A stretch of 64,000 nt of DNA, from contig JAFYGB010000019.1 in assembly GCA_017543445.1 (NCBI GenBank), forward strand, positions 1-64,000, in the 5' to 3' direction. This stretch comes from Lachnospiraceae bacterium. Lineage in GTDB: Bacteria > Bacillota > Clostridia > Lachnospirales > Lachnospiraceae. The translations under genes were made by a program, and so were the position numbers. Of the stretch, positions 1-7,699 are shown one piece after another. How positions within the stretch are numbered: the stretch's first letter is position 1; every line of letters begins with the position of its first letter. The notes under the pieces were generated by a model. It was not told the DNA's origin and searched no databases. It saw only the letters and a list, made by a program, of their open reading frames with translations.

Positions 1-2507
1 ACAATAACGGCGGTAGTGGAAACGTTCCTAACAAGACGTACATCGTTGGCAACACCTATGGAAGCCTTCCGGCAGGTCCGACACCGCCTACAGGCTATTC
101 GTTTGCAGGCTGGTATACGGCAGCGAGCGGTGGAACCAAGATCAACACTAGTTCGACCGTATCGGCATCTTACAAAACGCTGTATGCGCATTATACTGCG
201 AAATCCTTTAAAGTAACATTTAATGCAAATGGTGGTTCTACTCCTACAGCTTCGAAAACCGGCATTTATAACAGCACGTATGGAACGCTTCCGACCCCCA
301 CAAGAACCGGTTATACATTTGCCGGCTGGTTTACAGCGGCTTCTGGTGGAACGAAGATCACTGCGTCTTCAAAGGTAACAACTGCTTCCAATCATACGCT
401 GTATGCACACTGGACAGCAAAGACGTTTAAGGTAACCTTCAATGCAAATGGCGGTTCTTGCTCAACCGCATCTAAGACCGTTACTTTTGGCAGCACCTAT
501 GGAACTCTTCCGACACCTACCAGAACCGGATATACTTTTGCCGGCTGGTTTACTACGACTACTGGTGGAACGAAGATCACTGCGTCCTCAAAGGTAACGA
601 CTGCTTCCAATCATACGCTGTATGCGCATTGGACAGCAAAGAAAATTAAAGTAACCCTTAACCCGAATGGTGGTTCCGTATCTCCGACATCGGTTACGGT
701 TACTTTCGGCGGAACCTACGGAACACTTCCGACACCTACCAGAGCCAATTATAATTTTGTCGGATGGTTTACTGCGGCCAGTGGCGGTACTCAGGTCACT
801 GCGGCTACAAAAGTGACGAGAGCAGCCAGCCATACGCTGTATTCACAATGGAAGGCCCAGACCATAACGATTACTTTTATGGATGGCGATAAGGTCGTAG
901 CTAGGGTCACGATCCCTAAGGGTGGTACAATACCGAATATTCCGGTACCTACACCTGCAGTCGGCCATACTTTTGTCGGTTGGTATACAGCGAAATCTGG
1001 CGGAACGATGCTTACAAGTTCCACGAAGTTTAATACGGATGCGACGGTTTACGCGCGTTGGAAGGCTATAACGGTTACTGTATCCTTTAATTCAAATGGA
1101 GGTACTGCGGCAGTATCGAAGCAAGTAACTTATGGTAGCGCCTATGGAACACTTCCTACACCTACGAGAACCGGTTATTCATTTGCTGGTTGGTATACAG
1201 CGGCAAGCGGTGGCGCGAAGGTGACATCTACTACTATAGTGACAAACGCATCGAACCATACATTGTATGCTCATTGGACAGCTGGTAAAACAATTCAAGT
1301 TACTTTTAACAGTCAGGGAGGATCTTCGGTTTCTTCCAAGCTAGTAATTCCCGGTAACACATACGGTACATTGCCTACACCCGTACGTGGCAACTATGTT
1401 TTTGCGGGCTGGTATACCGCTGCAAGTGGCGGAACGAAGATTACTTCCACAACAACGGTATCTGCAACGGGCAATCATACCTTGTATGCGCACTGGACGG
1501 AATGCCAGAAGGTTCTGGTCGTTAACTTTGATCCGCAGGTTACCATGAAAGATGGAAAGAAAGTTTATCTGCATGAACTGATGGGTGCGCTCGACGTACC
1601 GGAGAAGTTTTACCAAAAGTGGAATGATCCGAATGACTTGGCTAAGAAGTTTGCGACGGCTATGGAAGAAGTAAGTTACGGAAATGCAAAGTATAAGATC
1701 GTTGAGACTAAGGTGTTGGAAGAACTTCCGATGAATAAGTCGGGAGAGCAGTACACACCGAGCCAGTTCTATGATCTTCTCGTCAAAGCTTGTAACGCAA
1801 CGCATGGTCGTTATTGGGAGTACAGCGGTTGGAGAGATTCCGGCTTCTCGTTTGATTACGATAAGTATTTCCAGAAGTTGAACATTTACGACCGTGTAAA
1901 TCGCGGTGAGATCGATGAAGTCTGGATCTTTGCAGGACCTTGCTGTGGAACGACTCTGAATGAGTCCATGATGACCGGTAAGGATGCATTCTGGATCAAC
2001 GGATCCGAATTAGTTAAGGCTGGTCAGAGAAACTTCGCGACCTATGGCTTTAACTTTGAACGTGGCCTCGCCGAGATGCTTGAAGATGCAGGTCACCGCA
2101 TGGAGCGTACTATGGACCAGGTTTTCTTCGGATGTTATAGTCCTATTACCGAAGCAAACTACAAAAATAAGACCTACGACCAGTTGAATGACTGGGAGAA
2201 GTTCTATGCAAATGATGTCCTTACAAAGGGTAAGATCGTTGCAGGTGTGGGCAATGTACACTGTGGCCCGAATGCTCGTTACGATTATGATTGGAACAAT
2301 ACAGCTAAGGTGCAGTCCTACTGCGACAACTGGCTTAATTATCCCAACATTACCGGTGCTTCTAAATTGGTAGATAGCTCCATTTGGGGTTCAACTATGG
2401 AAGGTCACCACAGATGGTGGTTCCAGCATATTCCGCATGCAAGTGGATCTAAAAACGGAATCAACAACAACTGGTGGTATTACTTCAAGTTTGAAAATCT
2501 CCAGTAA
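1..2507 (+). CDS. InlB-type repeat surface protein, 5'-truncated by window edge
   Basis: The reading frame is open from base 3 to the TAA at 2505-2507 (834 codons), so the start and any signal peptide lie left of the window. Seven tandem repeats of about 70-75 residues (the first partial) run to about base 1497. Each has the Listeria-Bacteroides (InlB B-repeat) pattern: a VTFNxNGG strand, YGTLPTPTRTGY, FAGWYTAASGG and a closing LYAHWTA. About 335 residues follow with no repeat. This part contains DEVWIFAGP, FWING, GFNFERGLAEMLEDAGHR, GNVHCGPN and a Trp-rich end (QHIPHA, NNWWYY). It resembles a conserved secreted domain of unknown function that I recall from other Gram-positives; I assign no activity. 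InlB repeats are known as beta-grasp spacers in secreted proteins, so an extracellular location is inferred. No sortase motif or membrane anchor follows. A strong terminator ends the gene. Confidence 0.85.
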   Translation, partial: NNGGSGNVPNKTYIVGNTYGSLPAGPTPPTGYSFAGWYTAASGGTKINTSSTVSASYKTLYAHYTAKSFKVTFNANGGSTPTASKTGIYNSTYGTLPTPTRTGYTFAGWFTAASGGTKITASSKVTTASNHTLYAHWTAKTFKVTFNANGGSCSTASKTVTFGSTYGTLPTPTRTGYTFAGWFTTTTGGTKITASSKVTTASNHTLYAHWTAKKIKVTLNPNGGSVSPTSVTVTFGGTYGTLPTPTRANYNFVGWFTAASGGTQVTAATKVTRAASHTLYSQWKAQTITITFMDGDKVVARVTIPKGGTIPNIPVPTPAVGHTFVGWYTAKSGGTMLTSSTKFNTDATVYARWKAITVTVSFNSNGGTAAVSKQVTYGSAYGTLPTPTRTGYSFAGWYTAASGGAKVTSTTIVTNASNHTLYAHWTAGKTIQVTFNSQGGSSVSSKLVIPGNTYGTLPTPVRGNYVFAGWYTAASGGTKITSTTTVSATGNHTLYAHWTECQKVLVVNFDPQVTMKDGKKVYLHELMGALDVPEKFYQKWNDPNDLAKKFATAMEEVSYGNAKYKIVETKVLEELPMNKSGEQYTPSQFYDLLVKACNATHGRYWEYSGWRDSGFSFDYDKYFQKLNIYDRVNRGEIDEVWIFAGPCCGTTLNESMMTGKDAFWINGSELVKAGQRNFATYGFNFERGLAEMLEDAGHRMERTMDQVFFGCYSPITEANYKNKTYDQLNDWEKFYANDVLTKGKIVAGVGNVHCGPNARYDYDWNNTAKVQSYCDNWLNYPNITGASKLVDSSIWGSTMEGHHRWWFQHIPHASGSKNGINNNWWYYFKFENLQ

Positions 2508-2532
2508 AAACACTACTTAGCGACTCAAATAT

Positions 2533-2572
2533 AAAGCACGTCGAACCTTAACGGTTTGGCGTGCTTTTCTGT
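2533..2572. terminator. Bidirectional terminator between convergent genes
   Basis: A 15-bp stem (2533-2547 with 2553-2567, two G-T wobbles) closes a 5-base loop. It is flanked by AAA on the left and TTTTCT on the right, so it can end the + strand repeat-protein gene. The minus-strand recombinase gene ends at 2575, so the same hairpin can serve it too. Confidence 0.8.
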
Positions 2573-2574
2573 GT

Positions 2575-3621
2575 TTAGTCTTTTCTCAGTTTTACTTTAT
2601 TTCTGGCGAGTCGCCGCTGATCTTCATCGGTGGCGGCGTAGTGCTTTCGGGTGGTGTTTACATCGGAGTGGCCCAGGACATCGGCTACGAGGTAAATGTC
2701 ACCGGTTTCCCGATAGAGGTTGGTGCCGTAGGTGCTGCGCAATTTGTGTGGTGTGATCGGCTTGATCGGGTTGACGATCGAAGCGTATTTTTTGACCAGG
2801 TTCTCGACGGAACGGACGCTCATACGTTTCATCTGAAGAGAGAGAAACAAAGCTTCTTCGTGGCCGGTGCAGGGGATCATGTTTTCCCGTTGTTCCATGT
2901 ACATGGCGAGAGCGTTGTCGACTTCATCGCCGAAGTAGACATTGGCCTCCTTACCGCCTTTTCGGACAATGGATATGCAACCGTTTTTGAAGTCGACATC
3001 CTTCATATTGAGGCCGACACATTCCGATACACGGATGCCGGTGCCGAGCAGGAGAGTGATAAGGGCCAAATCGCGGGTCACGGTCTTTTTGTGGTATTCC
3101 TGCTGCTTTTCGGTGAGTTCCTCGCCGCCTTCGATGGTATCTAACAACATAGCGACCTCATCGGGATCCAGGCGGATGATCGTTTTCTCGGTGAGTTTCG
3201 GCATCTCGATGAGCTCTGCCGGGTTTGTTTTGATCATCTCCATATGATAGAAATACTTGTAAAAGGACTTGATGGAAGCGATCTTGCGTTTGATGCCTCG
3301 TGCGCCGTTTACGTGTTCGGTATCGTCCTCATCGCTTTTGTAGTATTTGATGTATTCGATATATTGTTCGAGTTCCAACGCACGGATCTTATCCAGTTCT
3401 TCCACCTGGATCGATGCGATCTCACGACCTTTGAGAGGTGTAGACTCATTGACCAGAAAACGAAAGAAAACATTGAGATCGTACGCATAGGCAATGCGCG
3501 TACGTGTGGCGGTTTTATGCTCGATGCCACGGAAGAAATCCATGACAAACGGCGGGAGAGGAGCGGTCAATTCTCTCAATTTGAGCACGTTTTCACGGTT
3601 TTGAATGTCGGCATATTTCAT
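2575..3621 (-). CDS. Tyrosine recombinase/integrase (XerC/XerD-like)
   Basis: A 348-residue site-specific tyrosine recombinase. The N-terminal part (about 20-135) looks like a SAM-like core-binding domain. The C-terminal catalytic domain has the full set: R197 in GTGIRVSE, a Lys in RKGGK (about 221-224), H292 and R295 in HKLRSTYG, H318 in LGHSD, and the nucleophile Y328 in RKHY. A good ribosome site (AAGGAGG) precedes the ATG. It converges with the InlB-repeat gene, and no other mobile-element gene, excisionase or obvious att duplication is nearby. It is therefore more likely a resident Xer-like enzyme or a relic than part of an intact element. Whether it is the housekeeping XerC/D for dif cannot be decided here. 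Confidence 0.88.
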   Translation of the reverse strand: MKYADIQNRENVLKLRELTAPLPPFVMDFFRGIEHKTATRTRIAYAYDLNVFFRFLVNESTPLKGREIASIQVEELDKIRALELEQYIEYIKYYKSDEDDTEHVNGARGIKRKIASIKSFYKYFYHMEMIKTNPAELIEMPKLTEKTIIRLDPDEVAMLLDTIEGGEELTEKQQEYHKKTVTRDLALITLLLGTGIRVSECVGLNMKDVDFKNGCISIVRKGGKEANVYFGDEVDNALAMYMEQRENMIPCTGHEEALFLSLQMKRMSVRSVENLVKKYASIVNPIKPITPHKLRSTYGTNLYRETGDIYLVADVLGHSDVNTTRKHYAATDEDQRRLARNKVKLRKD

Positions 3622-3678
3622 GGATGACCTCCTTAAAACGTAGAAAATTCAATGGTTTCACGGCGATATAAACGCTAC

Positions 3679-3721
3679 TTATAGTTCAAAAATCCCGAAC
3701 TATAATCTGCCCTTATAGTTC
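3679..3721. repeat. Three alternating copies of a 9-bp inverted repeat
   Basis: TTATAGTTC at 3679-3687 is followed by its reverse complement GAACTATAA at 3697-3705 and by TTATAGTTC again at 3713-3721. The middle copy can pair with either neighbour, giving two mutually exclusive hairpins with loops of 9 and 7 bases. The right-hand copy is within the last codons of ttcA. Read on the minus strand, the first hairpin is followed by GGGATTTTT, so it may act as the ttcA terminator. The second pairing would compete with it. Confidence 0.7.
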
Positions 3722-4440
3722 GGATCGCGTTCCCAGCCCTTCAGATTTCCGTGCTCAATGGCCGAAAACAGGCAGCTGCGGATACGCGGATTTTCTGCCT
3801 CCAGAGATTTCACCATTTGTTTCATGGTTTCACGCTTGGTAAATCCATCGGCAGGACATTTTGCCTTAACTACCGGAAGATCGTATTTTTTCTTGAAAGC
3901 AATAATTTCTCTTTCTTCCACATAGATGAGCGGTCGGATAACATGCAGGTCCATGCGGTCCAGGTAGGTGTTCGGCGCAAATGTGTTTATGCGGCCTTCA
4001 AAGATCAGAGACATCAGGAATGTCTCGATGATGTCGTCAACATGATGCGCGTAGGCGACTTTATTACAGCCGAGACGCTTGATTTCGTCGTTGAGCGCAC
4101 CTTTGCGCATTTTCGCGCAGAGGGAACAGGGATTGGTTTCTTTACGCTGGTCGAAAATAATCTGAAAGATGTCGGTTTTCACAACGTGATATGGTACATC
4201 GAGTTTTGCACACAGATCAGCGATCTGGGATGTGTCGAAGTCCGGTAAGCCGAGATCTACGGTGATCGCAACGATGTCGAAATTCTTGGGATAAAAACGA
4301 CGCAGACCGTGCATTGCATACAGTAATGTCAGTGAGTCTTTGCCGCCGGAAATGCCGATCGCGATCTTGTCGCCTTCATCGATCAGATGATAGAGATCGA
4401 CAGCGCGGCGTGTATAACTTAAAAGACGTTGAAGTGTCAT
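3700..4440 (-). CDS. ttcA: tRNA 2-thiocytidine synthetase-type PP-loop protein
   Basis: A 246-residue N-type ATP pyrophosphatase of the TtcA/TtuA group, which thiolates tRNA (TtcA makes 2-thiocytidine at position 32) using an iron-sulfur cluster. The PP-loop SGGKDS is at 31-36. The paired cysteines of NPCSLC (105 and 108) and a third Cys in AKCPADG (195) match the cluster ligands expected in the family. AHHVDDIIET (about 131-140) is the second nucleotide-binding signature. GAGG lies 10 bases before the ATG. The gene is divergent from glmS, with its own promoter at 4539-4567. Activity on C32 rather than another position is inferred from family membership. Confidence 0.85.
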   Translation of the reverse strand: MTLQRLLSYTRRAVDLYHLIDEGDKIAIGISGGKDSLTLLYAMHGLRRFYPKNFDIVAITVDLGLPDFDTSQIADLCAKLDVPYHVVKTDIFQIIFDQRKETNPCSLCAKMRKGALNDEIKRLGCNKVAYAHHVDDIIETFLMSLIFEGRINTFAPNTYLDRMDLHVIRPLIYVEEREIIAFKKKYDLPVVKAKCPADGFTKRETMKQMVKSLEAENPRIRSCLFSAIEHGNLKGWERDPNYKGRL

Positions 4441-4538
4441 GGGAATATAACCTCGATAGAATGAATTGGCCGTTAAAGCCTAAGAGCGTTCGGGAGTACA
4501 AATATACGCCGAGAGTGGCTGAAAAACGCTCTGAGAGT

Positions 4539-4567
4539 AGTATATCACGGCATTTGGCCCTTTTCAA
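4539..4567 (-). promoter_or_regulatory. Sigma-A promoter for ttcA
   Basis: On the minus strand, -35 TTGAAA (4562-4567) and -10 TATACT (4539-4544) are separated by 17 bp. The predicted start, near 4532, coincides with an AGAGCGTT element (complement at 4525-4532). Its partner at 4483-4490 would close a stem at the very 5' end of the leader. Confidence 0.6.
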
Positions 4568-4644
4568 GCACAAACTATTCGTTAAACTTGAGTTTCGCGA
4601 ATAGTTGCAGATCGCCGGACCAGGATATCAAACTTCTCTTTCAC

Positions 4645-4673
4645 TTGCTTTTTCAGACCTTCTGTGCTAATAT
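4645..4673 (+). promoter_or_regulatory. Candidate promoter for glmS-lexA
   Basis: TTGCTT (4645-4650) and TAATAT (4668-4673) are spaced by 17 bp, giving a leader of about 115 bases before the glmS ATG. The -35 matches consensus only partly, so this is a best reading of the sequence rather than a clear site. Confidence 0.4.
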
Positions 4674-4796
4674 ATCAACGTGTCTTACGTACAATACAGC
4701 GATGCATTTTTGCAGTTTCTCATTTGTTATTGGTTTGCATCACGTAGGATGCTCTCATGGCATCGCTTTTAGAATATATTTCAAGGAGAACTTAAT

Positions 4797-6638
4797 ATGT
4801 GTGGTATCATCGGTTACAATGGTAATCTTCAGGCTCCCGGTCTTCTTATTGAAGGTCTGGAGCGTTTGGAATATCGCGGTTACGACAGCGCCGGTATTGC
4901 CGTTAAAGACAGCAAAACCGGGTCCTATCACGTGATCAAAGAAGTCGGTAAGGTCGCTAAACTTAAAGATAAGCTGCCTGAGCTTACCAACGTATCTTCG
5001 ACCTGCGGCATCGGTCATACACGTTGGGCGACGCACGGCGGCGTTTGCGAGGTCAATGCGCATCCTCATACGTTCGGCCGCGTTGTTTTGCTCCACAACG
5101 GTATCATTGAAAATCATCGTGAACTCGTTGAAAAGTTCGGATTAAAAGGCAAATTAAAGACGCAGACCGATACGGAGATCGCTGCCGCTGTTTTTGATGC
5201 ATATTATCAGGGGAATCCTAAGGAAGCCATCCGTAAAGCCGTAAAAGAATTCATCGGCACCTACGCGTTCTGCATCATGTTCGTTGAGGAAGACTCAGAA
5301 GAAAGCAAAACCGACGAAATCTACGCGATCCGCAGTGTCAGCCCGCTGGTTGCTACACTTTGCGATGACGGTGCTTTTATTTCTTCGGATATCACCGCAT
5401 TGATCAAGTACACAAATAAATACTTTGTAGTTCCTGAAAATCATATCGTTACGCTCGGTAAGAACTACATGACCATCGAGGATATGCGTGGTCATAAGTA
5501 TACACCGGAATATTTGACGGTCGATTGGGATCTTTCAGCTGCACAAAAAGGCGGTTATAAGCACTACATGATGAAAGAGATCATGGAACAGCCGGACGTG
5601 ATCGCTGCTACGATCCATGGTCGTATCGCAGATGGTCTCCCCTCTCTCGCTAACGACAACGTGCCGGATGACATCTTTAAGGGCTTGAAGAGCATTCAGG
5701 TCGTGGCTTGTGGTACTGCAATGCACGCCGGTATGGTCTTTAAGGCTATGGTTGAACCGCTGATCCGCATTCCGGTCACAGTCAATATTGCCTCGGAATT
5801 CCGTTATCAGGATCCGATCATCGATAATCATACCCTTGTGATCGCGATCTCGCAGTCCGGCGAGACCATCGACACACTGGAAGCACTTCGCCTGTCGAAA
5901 CGTTATGGTGCTACTACCCTGTCCGTCGTCAATGTTCAAGGTTCCAGCATTGCCCGCGAAAGCGATTATGTTGTCTATACGTATGCAGGTCCGGAGATCG
6001 CCGTGGCCAGCACGAAGGCTTACACCGTGCAGATCGCGACGTTGTATCTGATCGGCTGTCGTATCGCATTAGCAAATAAAAAATTAACGGTCAAAGCCGC
6101 GAAACAGTTTATCCATGATCTGGAACAGGTTCCCGCGCAGATCAAGAGCATCCTGGATAACCAGGAACCCATCCGCAAGGCAGCCAAATACCTAAAGAAA
6201 GCAAATGACGCGTTCTTTATCGGCCGTGGAAATGACTATTCGCTCTCGCTCGAAGGATCGCTGAAACTGAAGGAGATCTCCTATATTCATGCGGAAGCAT
6301 ACGCTGCCGGTGAATTGAAACATGGTACGATCGCTCTTATCACGAAGGGCGTTCCTGTCATCGCAGTTGCAACGCAGCGCACCGTATTCTCGAAGACGAT
6401 CTCCAACATTCGTGAGGTCAATGCCCGCGGTGCTTACGTGATCCTGATCATGGAGGAACAGACCGTCGTTGATAAGGACATCTGCAAGATCAAACTGACC
6501 ATTCCGGAGACTGAGGACGTATTCTCCGTCTTCCCCACTTCCGCGATCCTGCAGCTGATCGCCTACTACTCTGCGGATGCACGCGGATTGGATGTCGATA
6601 TGCCGCGAAATCTGGCTAAATCCGTAACTGTTGAATAA
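4797..6638 (+). CDS. glmS: Glutamine--fructose-6-phosphate aminotransferase
   Basis: A 613-residue GlmS, the first committed step to UDP-N-acetylglucosamine for peptidoglycan: fructose-6-P plus glutamine gives glucosamine-6-P. The N-terminal glutaminase domain starts MCGIIGYNG, with Cys2 as the nucleophile after Met removal, and continues with TRWATHG and LLHNGIIENH. Two SIS sugar-isomerase domains follow (VVACGTAMHAG, SQSGETIDT, then GRGNDYSLSLEGSLKLKEISYIHAEAY). The C-terminus PRNLAKSVTVE is typical of the family. AAGGAG lies 9 bases before the ATG. lexA follows after 36 bp with no terminator between, so the two are probably co-transcribed. No glmS riboswitch was found upstream. Confidence 0.97.
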   Translation: MCGIIGYNGNLQAPGLLIEGLERLEYRGYDSAGIAVKDSKTGSYHVIKEVGKVAKLKDKLPELTNVSSTCGIGHTRWATHGGVCEVNAHPHTFGRVVLLHNGIIENHRELVEKFGLKGKLKTQTDTEIAAAVFDAYYQGNPKEAIRKAVKEFIGTYAFCIMFVEEDSEESKTDEIYAIRSVSPLVATLCDDGAFISSDITALIKYTNKYFVVPENHIVTLGKNYMTIEDMRGHKYTPEYLTVDWDLSAAQKGGYKHYMMKEIMEQPDVIAATIHGRIADGLPSLANDNVPDDIFKGLKSIQVVACGTAMHAGMVFKAMVEPLIRIPVTVNIASEFRYQDPIIDNHTLVIAISQSGETIDTLEALRLSKRYGATTLSVVNVQGSSIARESDYVVYTYAGPEIAVASTKAYTVQIATLYLIGCRIALANKKLTVKAAKQFIHDLEQVPAQIKSILDNQEPIRKAAKYLKKANDAFFIGRGNDYSLSLEGSLKLKEISYIHAEAYAAGELKHGTIALITKGVPVIAVATQRTVFSKTISNIREVNARGAYVILIMEEQTVVDKDICKIKLTIPETEDVFSVFPTSAILQLIAYYSADARGLDVDMPRNLAKSVTVE

Positions 6639-6674
6639 TTTCGTCCCTTCTGTGAGTGAAACCGAGGTTAGCCT

Positions 6675-7286
6675 ATGGAAAATGAAAAACTGACCGCAAA
6701 ACAACAGCGTGTCTATGAATATCTGACCGAATTCACTCGCAGAAACGGGTATGCGCCTTCGGTCCGTGAGATTTGTGAGGATTTAGATCTGAACTCCACT
6801 TCTACCGTGTTTGGTCATCTGGAAACGTTGGAGAAAAAAGGTTATATTCGTCGTGGAACCGGGAAGAACCGAGCCATCGAGATCGTGAATGATAGGGAAC
6901 TTCGCTCAAGTATCGTGCATATCCCGCTGATCGGCCGCGTGGCCGCCGGCCTGCCGATCCTGGCAGAACAGAACATTGAAGGATATTTCTCGGTGAACAG
7001 CGATGCATTGCCCCATTCTGGAACGCTTTTTATGCTGAAGGTTAAGGGCGACAGTATGATCAACATCGGAATCAATAACGGCGACCAAGTCATCGTATCC
7101 TCCACTCCCACTGCCGAAAACGGCGACGTGGTCGTGGCGCTCATCGATAATGAAGCCACTGTGAAAACATTTTACAAAGAAAAAGGGCACTATCGTCTCC
7201 AACCGGAAAATGATGCCATGGAGCCGATCATTGTTAATGACTGTAAGATCCTCGGGAAAGTCGTAGGATTGTTTCGATTATTCTAA
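6675..7286 (+). CDS. lexA: LexA SOS repressor
   Basis: A 203-residue LexA. Residues 1-65 form the winged-helix operator-binding domain (QQRVYEYLTEF, APSVREIC, STSTVFGHLETLEKKG). The cleavage site is A91-G92 in VAAGLP. The self-cleavage dyad is S127 (KGDSM) and K164 (ATVKTF). On RecA activation the protein cleaves itself and releases SOS genes. The short gap to glmS carries no GAAC-N4-GTTC box of the kind known in Bacilli, so the usual autorepression is not evident here. A strong terminator follows immediately. Confidence 0.95.
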   Translation: MENEKLTAKQQRVYEYLTEFTRRNGYAPSVREICEDLDLNSTSTVFGHLETLEKKGYIRRGTGKNRAIEIVNDRELRSSIVHIPLIGRVAAGLPILAEQNIEGYFSVNSDALPHSGTLFMLKVKGDSMINIGINNGDQVIVSSTPTAENGDVVVALIDNEATVKTFYKEKGHYRLQPENDAMEPIIVNDCKILGKVVGLFRLF

Positions 7287-7288
7287 AG

Positions 7289-7320
7289 AAACCGGAAGCA
7301 GGAATGCTTCCGGTTTTTCT
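7289..7320. terminator. Terminator after lexA
   Basis: A perfect 12-bp stem (7289-7300 with 7305-7316) with loop GGAA is followed by TTCTT on the plus strand. On the minus strand it is followed by CTTT, so it may also stop transcription coming from the SNF2 operon. Confidence 0.85.
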
Positions 7321-7678
7321 TACTTTAAGTATACGTCAAGGCGATCAAAATCTATCCACATAGCAGGACGCACACCGCAGTCCGATGTATGCATGAAACC
7401 GATCGAATCGATCTCCCTGTCTTTATTTACATAGGCAGAACGGGCGTACTTTTCTCGACTGAGTGTCCTGAGCCACCAATTCGCAGAATCCGGTTCTGCA
7501 TAACATCTTTTTTCCCGAGACTTTTTAATGTTTTATAGGCGGAGTCATAATCACCGGACTCGAGTTTTTTCATGGCCATTTTGTATCGAATGCCGGGAAG
7601 CATTTCAAAAAAACCGATGATCAACAGCAAGATCACAATGGTCAGTATCAAGACCCGGGTATTCTTCTTTTTATTCAT
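7320..7678 (-). pseudogene. Decayed DUF6273-type membrane-anchored protein
   Basis: An intact 83-codon frame (7427-7678) starts with a Lys-rich N-terminus and one membrane segment (about residues 8-28). It continues with YKMAMKKLESGDYDSAY, a TPR-like motif common in Lachnospiraceae surface proteins, then runs into a short nonsense tail. In another minus-strand frame, and overlapping that tail, an open stretch of about 55 codons ends at the TAA at 7320-7322. It reads NWWLRT, then SAYVN, and CGVRPAMW, which is the typical end of DUF6273 proteins. The head and tail of one gene type thus lie side by side in different frames, with the usual middle part missing. I infer an internal deletion with a frameshift. 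A translated short membrane peptide remains possible. Confidence 0.6.
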
Positions 7679-7699
7679 TTTCTTATCTCCATAAAAAGG

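Larger units (their letters stand above)
4441..4796. other. Intergenic region between ttcA and glmS (356 bp)
   Basis: This divergent region holds the ttcA promoter (minus strand) and a candidate glmS promoter (plus strand). It has an 8-bp inverted repeat (4483-4490 with 4525-4532) and a hairpin at 4573-4606 (AACTATTCG with CGAATAGTT, plus inner AAAC/GTTT pairing). I looked for the glmS ribozyme cleavage site and core and did not see them. No small ORF with a convincing ribosome site was found. Confidence 0.6.

Noticed and set aside
3-1497. CRISPR-like or noncoding tandem repeat
   Set aside because: The repeats are coding, 210-220 bp long, in frame, and match the InlB protein repeat.
2575-3621. 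Prophage or integrative element around the tyrosine recombinase
   Set aside because: No phage, plasmid or conjugation gene, excisionase or duplicated tRNA end is nearby; flanking genes are ordinary.
4441-4796. glmS ribozyme upstream of glmS
   Set aside because: The leader has no AGCGCC cleavage-site core or the purine-rich catalytic core of the ribozyme; the hairpins seen do not match its order.
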